A stretch of DNA of 64,000 nucleotides from CAYOHG01 sp964465125 (GCA_964465125.1 CAYXIO010000006.1:1-64000); one strand, 5' to 3'; numbered from the stretch's first letter, positions 7,625 through 17,261 are shown. Notes: a model not told the origin generated them from the sequence alone. Numbers and translations are program-made.

Positions 7625-9085
7625 TCAAGGCGCAATGGGCTGACTTGCCGGCGACGCTTCCGCCGCCGCGCGCTGGGCCCGCGTCGGCAGCCTGTCGAGC
7701 CGCGGCTTGAGCTGCTGTTCGAAGATTGCATCCAGCGGCTTTAGCAACCTGGCGCGCTCAGCGTTTACCGTGGCGGTTCGCGCGGCGTCTGATGGCGAGG
7801 GGGGACGCCCGGCCGCGCCGCGGGTCACGTTGGGCTCGCCGGCTTGTCGGTCCAATTCGTCCAGCTTGCCTTGAATGCTGGTCAGATACGCCCACCCGAT
7901 GCGCTGGCAGTCGGCAAGGATCGTCATGGCTTTCTGACGCTGCTCGTCGGCCAGTCGATAGCGGTCGATGAACGCGAGCGTGTAGGCTTCCCACAGGCCG
8001 ATCGCCTGGGATGCTCGGGCGGGCTGGGAAGCAGGCTGAGTGGCTGTGCCCGTGGGCGCTGCCGAGTCGGCCGCGCTGGCGCGCTGAGCCGCCGCGTTGC
8101 GGGCTCGCACGCGCTCATATTGCTCTTGCAGTGCCGGATTCGCGCGCAGGATCACCGGACCCGGTTCTACGCCGACCGTCACCAAAAGATCCAAATACTC
8201 GTCACTGGGGATGGCGCGATCTTCGTAAAAGATTGCCAGCGCCCCATAGTTGGGATGCGTCGGTCCAAATTCAACGTTGACCCCGTTTGCGAGGCCAATA
8301 TCGCGCGGGTCGAATGTCTCTGGCAACGCCGGATCATTGACGCGCGTGTTGGTGACTCGTATGGAGATCTCCTTTGCACCGTTGGCGTCGCGGTACTCAG
8401 CCCAGTCAGGGAACATGTACTCCCCGTCAACCGGCGCATAGTGTATGGAAAGGGATTGGGTGATGGCGTCCTTGTACACGGCTTCCACGCGGATTGGCTG
8501 CAGCCCCAGCTCTTCCTTGAGAACCCAGCGAAAGATCAGGTCCGGTTCGTTCCTGCTACGCGCCAGGACTACGCTTGTTCCGTCTTCCGAATCGAGGACG
8601 CAGAACTCAGCCGGACCGTTGACAAGCTCGTCGAACGAGATTCCGTGAGAAAGGGACACTTCGAGCCGCGGGGCTGGCGCGAACCCTAGCGTCCGAATGT
8701 CCGCGATCGGTGCGCCGCTTCCGGCCGGCCGTACGGAAGCAATCAACTTGTCCTCGAAATAGCTCCAAACTTCGTCTTGGCCCGCCAAGTACCGGTGCGG
8801 CCTGAATTCCACCGGGGTCTTCCGCTCACCGTCCTCTCGAAAGACCGTGGCCCCGCGCTGGTCGCCGAGCTCCTCCAGAATGACTTGGTTTCTCGCGATT
8901 CGGTTACGGAAGCGGTATTCCTTGCCAGCATCGTGGCCGACATGCCACGCTTTCTGCCACTCGATGTCGGCGATGTCCAACTGCATTCGAGTTTCTACAA
9001 AGTTTGTCAGTTCCCGGGGAACTTCGGACTGCCATCCTTGTGGGCAGTCCGTCACTGTCAGCAGTGCAATCAGGAGAATTGTCAT
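7625..9085 (-). CDS. Exported protein of unknown function with C-terminal helical region
   Basis: The product is 486 residues. The first 13 residues are hydrophobic (MTILLIALLTVTD), a short export signal. The middle is mixed alpha/beta without a recognised domain. After a Thr/Ala/Ser/Pro linker near residues 325-350, the last 120 residues are charged and helical with AMTILADCQRIGWAYL, probably coiled coil. The DNA is visibly less GC-rich than its neighbours. It is convergent with the aldo/keto reductase. No function can be assigned. Confidence 0.6.
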   Translation of the reverse strand: MTILLIALLTVTDCPQGWQSEVPRELTNFVETRMQLDIADIEWQKAWHVGHDAGKEYRFRNRIARNQVILEELGDQRGATVFREDGERKTPVEFRPHRYLAGQDEVWSYFEDKLIASVRPAGSGAPIADIRTLGFAPAPRLEVSLSHGISFDELVNGPAEFCVLDSEDGTSVVLARSRNEPDLIFRWVLKEELGLQPIRVEAVYKDAITQSLSIHYAPVDGEYMFPDWAEYRDANGAKEISIRVTNTRVNDPALPETFDPRDIGLANGVNVEFGPTHPNYGALAIFYEDRAIPSDEYLDLLVTVGVEPGPVILRANPALQEQYERVRARNAAAQRASAADSAAPTGTATQPASQPARASQAIGLWEAYTLAFIDRYRLADEQRQKAMTILADCQRIGWAYLTSIQGKLDELDRQAGEPNVTRGAAGRPPSPSDAARTATVNAERARLLKPLDAIFEQQLKPRLDRLPTRAQRAAAEASPASQPIAP

Positions 9086-9224
9086 CGGCGCATTTTGTTC
9101 CGCGCTCAGGCGCTTTCATCGGTTCGACGGCGACGCACCCGCTGCACCTCCCGACGCTCGTTTCCGGGCCCGGAAGGAGGCCGTAGAGCGCTGTTTCCGG
9201 GCGGGGTTGAGGTGCGGCGCGTTT

Positions 9225-9644
9225 CTACTGCAACTGGCAGCTCCCAATAATCACCCAGCGGTTGAATTGAAAATCGACATGCCAGCCGTCCTCAGCGACG
9301 CAGGGGTGTCCCGGCGGACAATCGGTTGAGCCATTATATAGACACCGCTTCTGTCGAACGCACCAATCGCGTTCCTGCTTGAGGAGTGTGTTGCCGGTCG
9401 GTATGTAGTCGTAGTCCGACTGAACCTCCTCGTCTAAAACGCTCCAGCAGAACCCGTAGAACGGATGACAGGGACCGCAGTATCCCAGATGGTTCGGATC
9501 GGTTGCCGCGCCGCAGGGTGCTGGCGGCCCCTGAAGGCTGCCACAGTAGACGGGCGGCAACTGGGCGAGCAACGGGATGCAGAAGCTTCCGAGGGCGACA
9601 AAGCCGAGTGCGGCGACGGCCAGGCGGAATCGCGTGCTGGGCAT
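9225..9644 (-). CDS. Small secreted Cys-rich protein
   Basis: This is a 139-residue protein with a clear signal peptide (MPSTRFRLAVAALGFVALG..., cleavage near LLAQ). The mature part has about 11 Cys, including GYCGPC and CPPGHPC, suggesting a disulfide-stabilised extracellular protein. No family is recognised. I chose ATG 9644 because GAGGAG sits eight bases before it and the signal peptide starts there. A promoter-like pair with a 10-base homopolymer in its spacer lies at 9699-9725. Confidence 0.65.
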   Translation of the reverse strand: MPSTRFRLAVAALGFVALGSFCIPLLAQLPPVYCGSLQGPPAPCGAATDPNHLGYCGPCHPFYGFCWSVLDEEVQSDYDYIPTGNTLLKQERDWCVRQKRCLYNGSTDCPPGHPCVAEDGWHVDFQFNRWVIIGSCQLQ

Positions 9645-9698
9645 GAGAAATCTCCTCGTTGCACGGGGCAGGACCTGAACCGGATATCTCAGGATTGG

Positions 9699-9725
9699 TG
9701 CATACCACAGGGGGGGGGGCGTCAA
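9699..9725 (-). promoter_or_regulatory. Promoter-like element with poly-C(10) spacer (candidate phase-variable promoter)
   Basis: Read on the minus strand: TTGACG (9725-9720), ten consecutive C, TGTGG, then TATGCA (9704-9699). The spacer is 15 bases, two short of the usual 17, and most of it is a homopolymer. It sits 55 bases before the ATG of the Cys-rich secreted protein. Confidence 0.4.
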
Positions 9726-9771
9726 GTGCGTTGCTCTGTTTTTTCTTCCCCCAGTTCATCGCCTGCCCTGG

Positions 9772-9807
9772 AAAAACGACGCGGCGAGCCTCTGGGGCCC
9801 GCCGCGT
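9772..9807 (-). terminator. Rho-independent terminator for the TSP3-repeat gene
   Basis: On the minus strand a perfect 8-bp stem (ACGCGGCG at 9807-9800 pairing with CGCCGCGT at 9786-9779) is followed by CG and TTTTT (9776-9772). It lies about 80 bases after the stop of the TSP3-repeat gene. Confidence 0.75.
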
Positions 9808-9884
9808 GCGTTGGTTGTGAAGCCAATCATCGAATCGCCTGACGCGTCGCGCCGCGCGGCGCTGGCGTCAGCCGACCCGAACGG

Positions 9885-12800
9885 CTACCGCCGCCGCGGG
9901 CGGTAGAGGAACTTCAGACCCACCAGGCCGACCAGCGAGAGGCCGACACCCGCGAAGGTGCCGAAGCCGCACAGGAAGAGCCCGAGCAGCGCGGCCAGGG
10001 CACCAAACGCACCGAGATTGTTCGTGGGCGTTTCCTGCCCCGAATCATCGCAGCCGTTGGGAATGCCGTCGCCGTCGTCGTCGAGCGCATCATCGGAACC
10101 CTCGCACTGATCGTTGCAGTCTGCAACGCCGTCGCCGTCCGAATCCGCATCCGACACGCCGCAGCCGCAATCGCCCGGCGCGGTCTTGTTCGGGTCGTTC
10201 GGGCAACCGTCGTCGCAGTTGGGCGTGCCGTCGCCGTCGGAGTCTGCGTCGCCGACGCCGCAGCCGCACTCACCCGGCGCGGTCTTGTCCGGGTCGTTCG
10301 GGCAGCCGTCCTCGCAGTTGGGTACGCCGTCGCCGTCGCTGTCACCGTCGCTGGTGCCGCAGCCGCAGTCGCCAGGTTCGGTCTTGCCAGCGTCGTTCGG
10401 GCACCGGTCCAAGCAGTCCGGCGTGCCGTCGCCGTCGGTGTCGGCCTCCGAGTTGCCGCAGCCGCAATCGCCAGGCTCGGTCTTGGCCGGGTCGTCGATG
10501 CAGCCGTCGTTGCAATCGGGCGTGCCGTCGCCGTCGGTGTCGACGTCCTCGAAGCCGCAGCCGCATTCACCCGGCTCGGTCTTGTTGGCGTCGAGCGGGC
10601 AGCCGTCCGAGCAATCGGAGACGCCGTCGCCATCCACGTCCGACCCTTCCGACAGGCCGCAACCGCAGTCGCCCGGCTCGGTCTTTTGCGGATCGTTCGG
10701 GCACTCGTCGTTGCAGTCCGGCGTGCCGTCGCCGTCCGTATCGGTATCGCTGACGCCGCAGCCGCAGGTGCCCGGAGCGGTCTTGTTGGGGTCAGCCGGG
10801 CAGCCGTCTTCGCAGTCGGCGGTACCGTCGCCGTCGGTATCCGTGTCGGCGACGCCACAGCCGCAGATGCCCGGATCGGTCTTGGCGGGATCCTCGGGGC
10901 AGCCGTCTTCGCAGTCCGGCGTGCCATCGCCGTCGGTGTCGGTGTCGGCTACGCCGCAGCCACAGACACCCGGATCGGTCTTGTTCGGGTCCTCGGGGCA
11001 ACCGTCGTTGCAGTCGAGAACGCCGTCACCGTCCGCGTCATCGTCGGCCACGCCGCAACCGCAGACGCCCGGATCGGTCTTGTTGCCGTCGAACGGACAG
11101 CCGTCGTTGCAGTCCGGCGTGCCGTCGCCGTCGCTGTCGTCGTCGGAGACGCCGCAGCCGCAGATACCCGGGTCGGTCTTGTTGGGATCCTCGGGGCAGC
11201 CGTCGTTGCAGTCGGCGGTTCCGTCACCGTCGGTGTCGGTGTCGGGGTTGCCGCAGCCGCACTGTCCCGGATCGGTCTTGTTGATGTCGTCGGGGCAGCC
11301 GTCGTTGCAGTCGGCGGTTCCGTCACCGTCGGTGTCGGTGTCGGGGTTGCCGCAGCCGCACTGTCCCGGATCGGTCTTGTTGATGTCGTCGGGGCAGCCG
11401 TCGTCGCAGTCGGGCGTGCCGTCGCCGTCGGTGTCCTGATCGTCGGCGAGGATCGTGAGCGTCTGGGTCTCGTCGAGGTCATCCTCGCCGGCGCCCGGGC
11501 AGCCCGGAATCTGGAAGACGCGCACGCTGACGGTCCACGTCCCGAGGTCGCTGGGCAGGTTGGGGGCGTTAAAGGTGTAGCTCACCACGCCGTCCTGCAC
11601 GTCGTTCGGGTCGTTCTCGACGCAGCGATTGAACGTCGGCGCCGGGTCGTTCATGGAAATCTGCGTGGACTTCCAGTTGGTGAACGGACCGGCGGTAGTC
11701 ACGGTGACGGTGAATTCACGGCCGCCGCAGGTCGACGCGGGCTCGACCACGACGGAAGTGATTTCGAGAGGGATGTCGGTGTCGCAGAAATCGGGGATGC
11801 CGTCGCCGTCGGTGTCGATGNNNNNNNNNNNNNNNNNNNNNNNNNNNNNNNNNNNNNNNNNNNNNNNNNNNNNNNNNNNNNNNNNNNNNNNNNNNNNNNN
11901 NNNNNNNNNNNNNNNNNNNNTTGTCATCGCCGCCGGGGCAGATGTCGTCGGAGTCGCAGACGGCGTCGCCGTCGGTGTCGCCGGTGGCGTCGTCGCCGAC
12001 GCAGATGTCGCAGCCGTCGGGCACGCCGTCGCCGTCGGTGTCGATGTTGTCATCGGAGCCGTCGCAGATGTCGTCGCAGTCGGGCACGCCGTCGCCGTCG
12101 GAGTCGCCGCCGGCGTCGACCGTCAGGGTCTGCGTGTCATCCAGATCGACTTCCGTGCCGTCGGGGCAGGCCGCCGCCTCGAAGACGCGCACCGTCACGG
12201 TCCAGGTGCCGATGTCATTGGCGTTGCCGGGTGCGTTGAAGTTGTACACCACGACGCCGTCGCCAACGTCGTTGGGATCATTCTCCACGCACTGGTTAAA
12301 GCGCGGGATGCCGTCGTTCATCGAGACATTGGTCGAGAGCCAGGCCGCGGTGGTGCCCGTGGCCGTCACCGTCACAGTGAAGGGGGCGCCGGGGCAAACG
12401 GTCGGCGGGTCGACGACGACCGAGCCGATCGCCAGCGGATCGCCCACGTCGCAAAAGTCGGGGATGCCGTCGCCGTCGGTGTCGATGTTGTCATCGCCGC
12501 CGGGGCAGATGTCGTCGGAGTCGCAGACGGCGTCGCCGTCGGAGTCGCCGGAGGCGTCGTCGCCGCGGCAGACGTCGCAGCCGTCGGGCACGCCGTCGCC
12601 GTCGTCGTCGAGCGTGTCATCGGAGCCGTCGCAGATGTCGGCGCAGTCCGGGACGGTGTCGCCGTCGGAGTCGGTGGCGTCGAGGGTAAGTGTCTGGGAC
12701 GTGTCCGAGTCGTCGCCGGCGCCGAGGCAGTTGCCCGGACCGGGCTGGTAGACGTTGACGTTCAGGATCAGCTCGCCGCTGATGTTGTTCGGCAGGGTGA

Positions 12801-13107
12801 CCATGTAGGTGACCGTGCCGTCGGCGCCGTCATTGGGGTCGTGCGTGAGGCACTCGGTGAACACGCCGCCGGGCGGCGGGGTCAGGCGAACGCGCGTCTG
12901 CTCCCAGACGTCGTTCGGATCGCCGACGACCGAAACGGTTACCGCGATGGTGTCTCCCGCGCAGGGCGCGTTGTTGTCGACCGTGACGCTGGTGATGGTG
13001 AGCTGCGCACTGGCGGCGGTACACAGGCCTGCCAGCACAGCGACGATTCCGGCGCGCGCTGTGGCAGTCAGCCATCGCTCCGGCAAGAACGACCACGTGA
13101 AGCTCAT
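9885..13107 (-). CDS. Large secreted thrombospondin type-3/calcium-repeat surface protein (interrupted by assembly gap)
   Basis: An N-terminal signal peptide (MSFTWSFLPERWLTATARAG..., ending ASAQ) is followed by three Ig-like/beta domains of about 100 residues. Asp-rich TSP3/EF-hand-like stretches (DTDGDGxPDxCD) separate them. Next comes an array of 13 Cys-containing calcium-repeat units (10152-11441). The C-terminus is one membrane helix ending in RPRRR, a cell-surface anchoring arrangement. AGGAGA precedes the ATG at 13107. The 100-N gap at 11821-11920 breaks the frame only because 100 is not a multiple of three; both sides are open and join in frame if the Ns are removed. A likely role is Ca2+-stabilised adhesion or a stalk at the cell surface (inference). 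Visible length is about 1040 residues. Confidence 0.8.
10152..11441 (-). repeat. 13 tandem 99-bp units encoding a 33-residue TSP3-type repeat
   Basis: Thirteen consecutive units follow the pattern D-x-D-x-DGDG-x-x-D/N-C-x-D-x-C-P-x-D-x-x-KT-x-PG-x-CGCG-x-x. Five Cys and a dense Asp calcium loop recur in each unit. Units 1 and 2 (N-terminal end) are identical over 112 bp at 99-bp offset (11192-11303 versus 11291-11402), pointing to recent duplication. A degenerate fourteenth unit precedes the C-terminal anchor. Confidence 0.9.
11821..11920. other. Assembly gap (100 Ns)
   Basis: Exactly 100 Ns, the usual placeholder for a gap of unknown size. It lies inside a repeated part of the TSP3 gene. 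The bases on each side (ending GGTGTCGATG, starting TTGTCATCGC) are contiguous in the homologous unit at about 12476-12495. The missing sequence may therefore be zero or a whole number of repeat units. Confidence 0.95.
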
Positions 13108-13550
13108 CGGGGTCTCCTCATGCGAGTTTGAGCTCTCAGAGATTGCGCGCGCCGGGGCGATGCCCAGCCCCCCGGCGCGATCCATCGCGAACAGAACGTC
13201 GAGATTCGTCGACAGCAAAACGTTTGCGGAGGCCTGGCCAGTCGAAATGCCGGCCGGAGCGCACTCCGTCGTTCGCGGCACATTACGCCGCAAATGATGC
13301 TGCCAGGGTTGCCCGAATATAGAAACCCTATGCCCGAGAATCGAACCTACCGAGATGCGGCGGGGATGTCAAGCAATCCGCAAGTTCTGATCCGCTCGGG
13401 ACGTGCGGATTCCTGCTCTAATGAAACTAGGTTATCTGCCCCGGGCGGTGTCTGAGATTCTGCGCAATCCAACCGCGTCCGAGAATCCCTCCCTTCAGCA
13501 AAGAGGTCCGGGGACGCCACACACGCCGGACTGCGGACCGCAGCGGCAGT
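13108..13550. other. Intergenic region, 443 bp, between divergently facing ends
   Basis: No gene is visible on either strand. On the minus strand TATATT (13321-13316) with TCGATT 17 bases upstream could be the promoter of the TSP3 gene, giving a leader of about 200 bases. Near 13507-13532 a weak 6-bp hairpin (GTCCGG/CCGGAC) lies downstream of the TerC gene and may terminate it. Confidence 0.4.
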
Positions 13551-14315
13551 TCAGTCCGGCAGCCGGGGCTGATGCAGCGGCACCGGCACGTGCAACTTCC
13601 GGAATCGTATGTTCAGCAACTCGACAAACAGCGAGAAGCCCATCGCGAAGTAGATGTAACCCTTGCTCACGTGCGTCCCCAGTCCCTCCGCAACCAGAGT
13701 GACTCCGATCAGGAGCAGGAAGGACAATGCGAGCATCTTCAGCGTCGGGTGATGTTCGATGAACCGGCAGACCGGGCCCGCGAAAACCATCATGACCACG
13801 ACCGATAGGATTACAGCCGCCACCATGATCTCAATGTGCTGCGCCATCCCGACGGCGGTGATGACCGAGTCGATCGAGAAGACCAGGTCGAGCAGCATGA
13901 TCTGAACGATGACGCTCGCGAAGCTCGCCGCCCGGCGGGATGACTTCGATTCGTGCGGTGCCGCCTCCAGCTTGTCGTGAATCTCGAAAGTGGCCTTTCC
14001 GAGAAGAAACAGGCCGCCGCCGATCAGGATCAAGCTCTTGCCCGAGAGCGCGATTGGGTGTCCGAGCAGGTTGAACGACACGAGCGTCTCGGTCAGGCCC
14101 ATGATCCAGGTGATCGCGAGCAGGAGAACGATCCGCATCAGCATGGCCGCGGCCAGGCCCGTCAGACGGGCGCGCGGCTGTCGCGCGGGCTCGAGCGTCC
14201 CGGTCAGAATGGCAATAAAGACGATATTGTCGATGCCCAGCACGATCTCGAGCGACGTCAGCGTCAGCAGCGCCACCAGATTTTCCGGCGTCAGAAGGCT
14301 TGCCAGGTGTTCCAT
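13551..14315 (-). CDS. TerC family integral membrane protein
   Basis: This 254-residue protein has about seven membrane helices, normal for the short TerC/YkoY group. Diagnostic motifs are SLEIVLGIDNIVFIAIL at the N-terminus and DLVFSIDSVITAVGMA in the middle, each with the conserved acidic residues in the membrane. TerC proteins are linked to tellurite resistance and, in several bacteria, to manganese efflux or metalation of exported proteins. GGAGC lies 10 bases before the ATG. It is divergent from the Ser/Thr kinase gene. Confidence 0.92.
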   Translation of the reverse strand: MEHLASLLTPENLVALLTLTSLEIVLGIDNIVFIAILTGTLEPARQPRARLTGLAAAMLMRIVLLLAITWIMGLTETLVSFNLLGHPIALSGKSLILIGGGLFLLGKATFEIHDKLEAAPHESKSSRRAASFASVIVQIMLLDLVFSIDSVITAVGMAQHIEIMVAAVILSVVVMMVFAGPVCRFIEHHPTLKMLALSFLLLIGVTLVAEGLGTHVSKGYIYFAMGFSLFVELLNIRFRKLHVPVPLHQPRLPD

Positions 14316-14467
14316 GCGTTCGCTTGCTCCCCAACCTGACCGACCCGCGGATTCGCGCCGCCAGCGCGCTGAACGGGTCCGTCGAAGCGGTGCAAGTTAG
14401 CTGTCTTCGGCGTCGCCGCAATAGGGAATGCTGGCGTCGGGCGGCGTACAGGGTGACTGCCCGCCGG

Positions 14468-14473
14468 TAGAAT
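14468..14473 (+). promoter_or_regulatory. -10 element (TAGAAT) placed for a leaderless transcript
   Basis: TAGAAT ends seven bases before the ATG at 14481, the same geometry as at 5104 and 61960. No Shine-Dalgarno sequence precedes this ATG. Confidence 0.4.
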
Positions 14474-14480
14474 CCCCGCG

Positions 14481-17261
14481 ATGACCATCCCGAAACACAT
14501 CGGCGAATACGCCGTCGAGCGCGAGCTGGGTCGCGGCGGCATGGGTGTGGTGTACCTGGCGCGCGACACGGCGCTGGATCGTTCGGTGGCGATCAAGGTG
14601 CTGCCCGAGGCGGTTGCCGCCGATGCGGAGCGCCTGGCCCGGTTCGAGCGCGAAGCGCGCGTGCTGGCGTCGCTGAATCACCCGAACATCGCCGCGATCT
14701 TCGGCATCGTGGGCGAGCCGAACGGGCGGGCGCGCTCGCTGGTGCTCGAATATGTCCCCGGACCGACACTGGCCGACCGTCTTGCCGGCGGGCCGATTCC
14801 GGTGGACGAGGCGCTTCAGATCGCGTCCCAGGTGGCCGCCGGCATCGAAGCCGCACACGATGCGGGCGTCATCCACCGCGATCTCAAGCCGGCCAACGTC
14901 AAGCTGACGGCCGATGGGCAGGTCAAAGTCCTCGACTTCGGGCTGGCCAAGGCGGCGGCCGCGGACGCCGGCACCGTCGGCACCGGCGGCGCCGATAGCG
15001 GTCCGACCGTCACGACCCGCTACACGCAGGAAGGCGTCGTGCTCGGTACCGCGCCGTACATGAGCCCCGAGCAGGCGCGCGGAAAAGCGCTCGACAAGCG
15101 CACCGACATCTGGTCGTTCGGCTGCCTGGTGTACGAGATGCTGACCGGTCACCAGCCGTTCGTCGGCGAAACGGTCAGCGACGTCATCGCCGCAATCCTC
15201 GAGCGCGAACCTGACTATGCCGTGCTTCCCGCGCGGACGCCGCCGCGCGTCCGCGAGCTGCTGGCGCACTGCCTGGAGAAGAACGCGCGGCTGCGGCTGC
15301 GCGACATCGGCGACGCGCGCATCGCGCTGGAACGATCGCTCACCGCCCGCGAGTGGTCGACGACCGCGCTCACGCGTGCCGGCGGCATGCCCGCCTCGGT
15401 TGCGTTGCGGCCGATCGCGCATTGGGGGCTCGTCCTCGCGCTGGCGATCTTCGCCGCGATGGGCTGGCTCTGGCCGCGAATCGAGCGAACCGATACGACG
15501 CGTCCAGAGAGCGCGGCGCGCACGCCGATCTTCGCGGCGCTGAACGACAACACGCTGCCCGCGCGGGGCGAACACGGCGGCAATCACACGCTGGCAATCT
15601 CGCCCGACGGAAGCCGGGTCGCGTTCCTGGGGCGCGACGCGAGCGGGCGCAATCGTCTCTACCTGCGCGAGCTTCAGCGGCCCGCCGCGCGCGTCGTCAG
15701 CGGCGAGTTGCTCGACGTGCTTGAGCCGTTCTTCGCGCCGGACGGGCTTGAAGTCGGTTTCTACGCGCGCGGCAAGCTCTACAAGGTGCACGTCGGCGGC
15801 GGCGGCGCGCCGGTGGCGCTCGTCGATCTGCCCGCGCCGCCCAAGGGCGCCGCCTGGGGACCGGACGGCATCCTCCTTTGCCCAGCCTCCAACGCCGGGC
15901 TGTCGGTCGTCCCGGCCGCCGGCGGCGAGTTGCACAGCCTGAGCGTGCCCGACCCGGCCCGCGACGAGGTTTGCCATCGCTGGCCCGATCTGCTTCCCGG
16001 CGGCCGCTACGTCCTGATGACCATCAAAACGCGCACGCTGGCCACCTTCGACGACGCCGACATCGCGCTGCTCGATCGCCACAGCGGCACGTGGTCCACG
16101 CTCATCCGCGGCGGCTCCTACGCGCGCTATTGCGAAACCGGGCACATCCTCTACGCGCGCGGCGGCGCGCTGCTCGCGGTGCCGTTCGATCTCGGCACGC
16201 TGAGCGTCACCGGTCCGGCGGTCACGCTGCTGGAAGGCGTTCTGACCAAGCCGGGCAGCGGCGTGGCCCAGTTTGCCGCGGCGCGCAGGGTGCCCACGCT
16301 GGTGTATGTCCCGGGAGGCGCCAGCGAAACGATGTCGGAGCTGGTCTGGATCACCCGCAGCGGCGCGGTCGAACTGATCGGCGCGCCGCAGCGCACCTAC
16401 AACAGCGCGGTGGGCTCGCCCGATGGAACGCGCATCGCCTTGGGGAGCTTCGGCGCGTCCGATGCCGTGTTCGTCTACGACATCGCGCGCGGCAACGTCG
16501 CGCGCGCCACCTACGACGGAAACTGCGCCAATCCCGCCTGGATGCCCGACGGAAAGCGCATCGTCTACAGTTCGGACTTCGCCGGCCCGGTCGCGCTTTA
16601 CGCCTCGCCCGCGGACGGCTCCGGCGGCGCCGAAAAGGTGCTCGGCGCACCCTCCAGCGACTTCGAAGTGGTCCCCACGCAGCCGGTCCCGACGCTGGTG
16701 TACTCGAGCGCCGGCGATATCCTGCTGAAGCCGATGGGCGCCGAAGATCCTCCGCGCCCGCTGCTCGCTTCGTCGTTCGTCGAGGCGCGCCCGGCGGTCT
16801 CGCCCGACGGTCGCTGGATCGCCTACCAATCCGATGAGAGCGGCCAGACCGAGATCTACGTGCGGCCGTTTCCGGCCGGCGAAGGGAAGTGGCAGGTGTC
16901 GCTCGCGGGCGGCAGCGACCCCGCGTGGTCGCCTGACGGACGGGAGCTCTTCTTCCACGCCAGCGACGGCGGTACTCCCGCGGTGTTCTCCGCCGCGGTC
17001 GCAGCGGAGGTCGGCGGCACTTCGTCGGCCCCGTCGACTGCGGCCTCGGGCGGAGACGTCGGCGCCATTCGAACCGCCACGCCGGTCAAGCTGTTCGATC
17101 GGCCGCCGCGCGTCAGCGTCGGTCCGCCGACCCGCGACGGTCAGCGATTCCTCGGGCTGCGCGCGCTCGACCCGCCGTTCAAGGCTGACCAGGTGCTCGC
17201 GGTGCTGAATTGGGACGTCGAGCTGGCGCAGCGCGCCAGCGCGCGGACGGCGTCGCCGTGA
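14481..17261 (+). CDS. Membrane Ser/Thr protein kinase with C-terminal WD40/TolB-like propeller
   Basis: The product is 926 residues. Residues 10-275 are a complete Hanks-type kinase: glycine loop GRGGMG (17-22), lysine K39, HRDLKPAN (132-139) and DFG (152-154), with a long insert before the GTAPYMSPEQARG activation segment. A single membrane helix lies near residues 312-331. From about 355 to the end are repeats of the PDGxRIAxxS type (for example PDGRWIAYQSD, SPDGRELFFHASD), which form a TolB/WD40-like beta-propeller outside the membrane. This architecture is typical of Acidobacteria and Planctomycetota and suggests a receptor that senses an external ligand and phosphorylates cytoplasmic proteins; the ligand is unknown. 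It is divergent from terC. Confidence 0.92.
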   Translation: MTIPKHIGEYAVERELGRGGMGVVYLARDTALDRSVAIKVLPEAVAADAERLARFEREARVLASLNHPNIAAIFGIVGEPNGRARSLVLEYVPGPTLADRLAGGPIPVDEALQIASQVAAGIEAAHDAGVIHRDLKPANVKLTADGQVKVLDFGLAKAAAADAGTVGTGGADSGPTVTTRYTQEGVVLGTAPYMSPEQARGKALDKRTDIWSFGCLVYEMLTGHQPFVGETVSDVIAAILEREPDYAVLPARTPPRVRELLAHCLEKNARLRLRDIGDARIALERSLTAREWSTTALTRAGGMPASVALRPIAHWGLVLALAIFAAMGWLWPRIERTDTTRPESAARTPIFAALNDNTLPARGEHGGNHTLAISPDGSRVAFLGRDASGRNRLYLRELQRPAARVVSGELLDVLEPFFAPDGLEVGFYARGKLYKVHVGGGGAPVALVDLPAPPKGAAWGPDGILLCPASNAGLSVVPAAGGELHSLSVPDPARDEVCHRWPDLLPGGRYVLMTIKTRTLATFDDADIALLDRHSGTWSTLIRGGSYARYCETGHILYARGGALLAVPFDLGTLSVTGPAVTLLEGVLTKPGSGVAQFAAARRVPTLVYVPGGASETMSELVWITRSGAVELIGAPQRTYNSAVGSPDGTRIALGSFGASDAVFVYDIARGNVARATYDGNCANPAWMPDGKRIVYSSDFAGPVALYASPADGSGGAEKVLGAPSSDFEVVPTQPVPTLVYSSAGDILLKPMGAEDPPRPLLASSFVEARPAVSPDGRWIAYQSDESGQTEIYVRPFPAGEGKWQVSLAGGSDPAWSPDGRELFFHASDGGTPAVFSAAVAAEVGGTSSAPSTAASGGDVGAIRTATPVKLFDRPPRVSVGPPTRDGQRFLGLRALDPPFKADQVLAVLNWDVELAQRASARTASP

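Noticed and set aside
10686..13131. Two long plus-strand frames opposite the TSP3 repeats
   Set aside because: Repetitive Val/Ala/Ser readings that mirror the repeats on the other strand, with no start signal.
13320..13400. tRNA-like sequence (GGTTCGATTC on the minus strand)
   Set aside because: The bases flanking the TTCGATT loop do not pair as a T-stem, and no acceptor or anticodon arm could be found.
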